Origin: DASYQV01 sp036005125
Lineage (GTDB): Bacteria; Acidobacteriota; Vicinamibacteria; Vicinamibacterales; UBA2999
Length of the DNA: 13,743 nt
Assembly (NCBI GenBank): GCA_036005125.1
Contig: DASYQV010000062.1
Coordinates: 1-13,743 of the forward strand
Direction of reading: 5' to 3'
Under the pieces are notes generated by a model, which saw nothing but the letters and a program-made list of their open reading frames with translations, did not search any database and had not been told where the DNA came from. Every line of letters starts with the position of its first letter. The stretch's first letter is position 1. Positions 13,605-13,743 of this stretch are shown in pieces. Made by a program: the position numbers and the translations under genes.

Positions 13605-13743
13605 ATGTCCTCGATTGCGGCGTTGGCCGACTCGCTCTACGTTGAGGAGATCGCGCGAGCTCGCGCGATGGATCCAACCGACAAGCTCCTCGAAGGCCCG
13701 CGGCTCTTCGATCGCGCCTGCCGTGTGATGGCGGATGGTATCC
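13605..13743 (+). CDS. Start of a small hypothetical protein, cut by the window end
   Basis: From the ATG at 13605 the frame stays open for 46 codons to the window end. The visible sequence runs from 'ALADSLYVEEIARARAM' to 'KLLEGPRLFDRACRVMADGI' (near residues 28-46). I recall this 'KLLxGPRLFDxxCRxMxxGI' pattern from short acidobacterial hypothetical proteins, often of about 100 residues, sometimes next to nucleotidyltransferase-like genes. That neighbour would lie outside the window and cannot be checked. Ribosome binding is weak (GAG in 'CTCGAGACG'). A longer overlapping frame on the same strand (13192-13728) mostly shadows the epoxide hydrolase and is not preferred. No function is assigned. 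Confidence 0.6.
   Translation, partial: MSSIAALADSLYVEEIARARAMDPTDKLLEGPRLFDRACRVMADGI

Overview
The window looks like a GC-rich chromosomal segment of an Acidobacteriota bacterium, most likely of the Vicinamibacteria type. This is inferred from gene content, not from a marker gene: a planctomycete-type DUF1592/DUF1588 cytochrome protein next to a Tat-exported DUF1552 protein, exported ankyrin proteins, a clan AA aspartic protease, an FmdB protein, and many palindromic repeats of the 'CGCAGAG', 'GCATCTT-AGATGCGGC' and 'GGGCTACGGG' kinds in the gaps. No rRNA, tRNA, CRISPR array, transposase or phage gene was seen.

Layout. 1-309: 3' part of a retroviral-like (clan AA) aspartic protease. 310-768: no gene; a composite repeat with a three-armed palindrome at 469-606. 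769-2418 (-): exported ankyrin-repeat protein. 2419-2725: divergent promoter region. 2726-8829 (+): four tightly spaced genes, namely a diheme DUF1587/1595/1592/1588/1585 protein, a DUF1552 protein, a small c'-type cytochrome and a second ankyrin protein closely related to the first. 8830-9059: repeats, one of them shaped like an intrinsic terminator. 9060-10626 (-): an exported limonene-epoxide-hydrolase-like protein, and upstream of it a zinc-free medium-chain dehydrogenase/reductase. 10627-10970: repeats again. 10971-13511 (+): an exported PAL/NHL beta-propeller protein, an FmdB zinc-ribbon protein, a palindromic repeat, and an exported microsomal-type epoxide hydrolase. 13605 to the end: the start of a small protein of a family without assigned function.

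How the genes may work together. The 769-8829 block is the most system-like part. It would place a diheme protein, a mono-heme c'-type cytochrome, a Tat substrate of unknown function and two soluble ankyrin proteins in the periplasm or at the cell surface. I infer one periplasmic redox module in which the ankyrin proteins act as scaffold or regulators; the substrate cannot be read from the sequence. The second half encodes several exported enzymes that could act on epoxides or hydroxylated compounds, but no single pathway is evident.

The gaps inside the operon are largely filled by one hairpin family. One copy supplies a stop codon, and the other supplies the start codon and first residues of the cytochrome gene.
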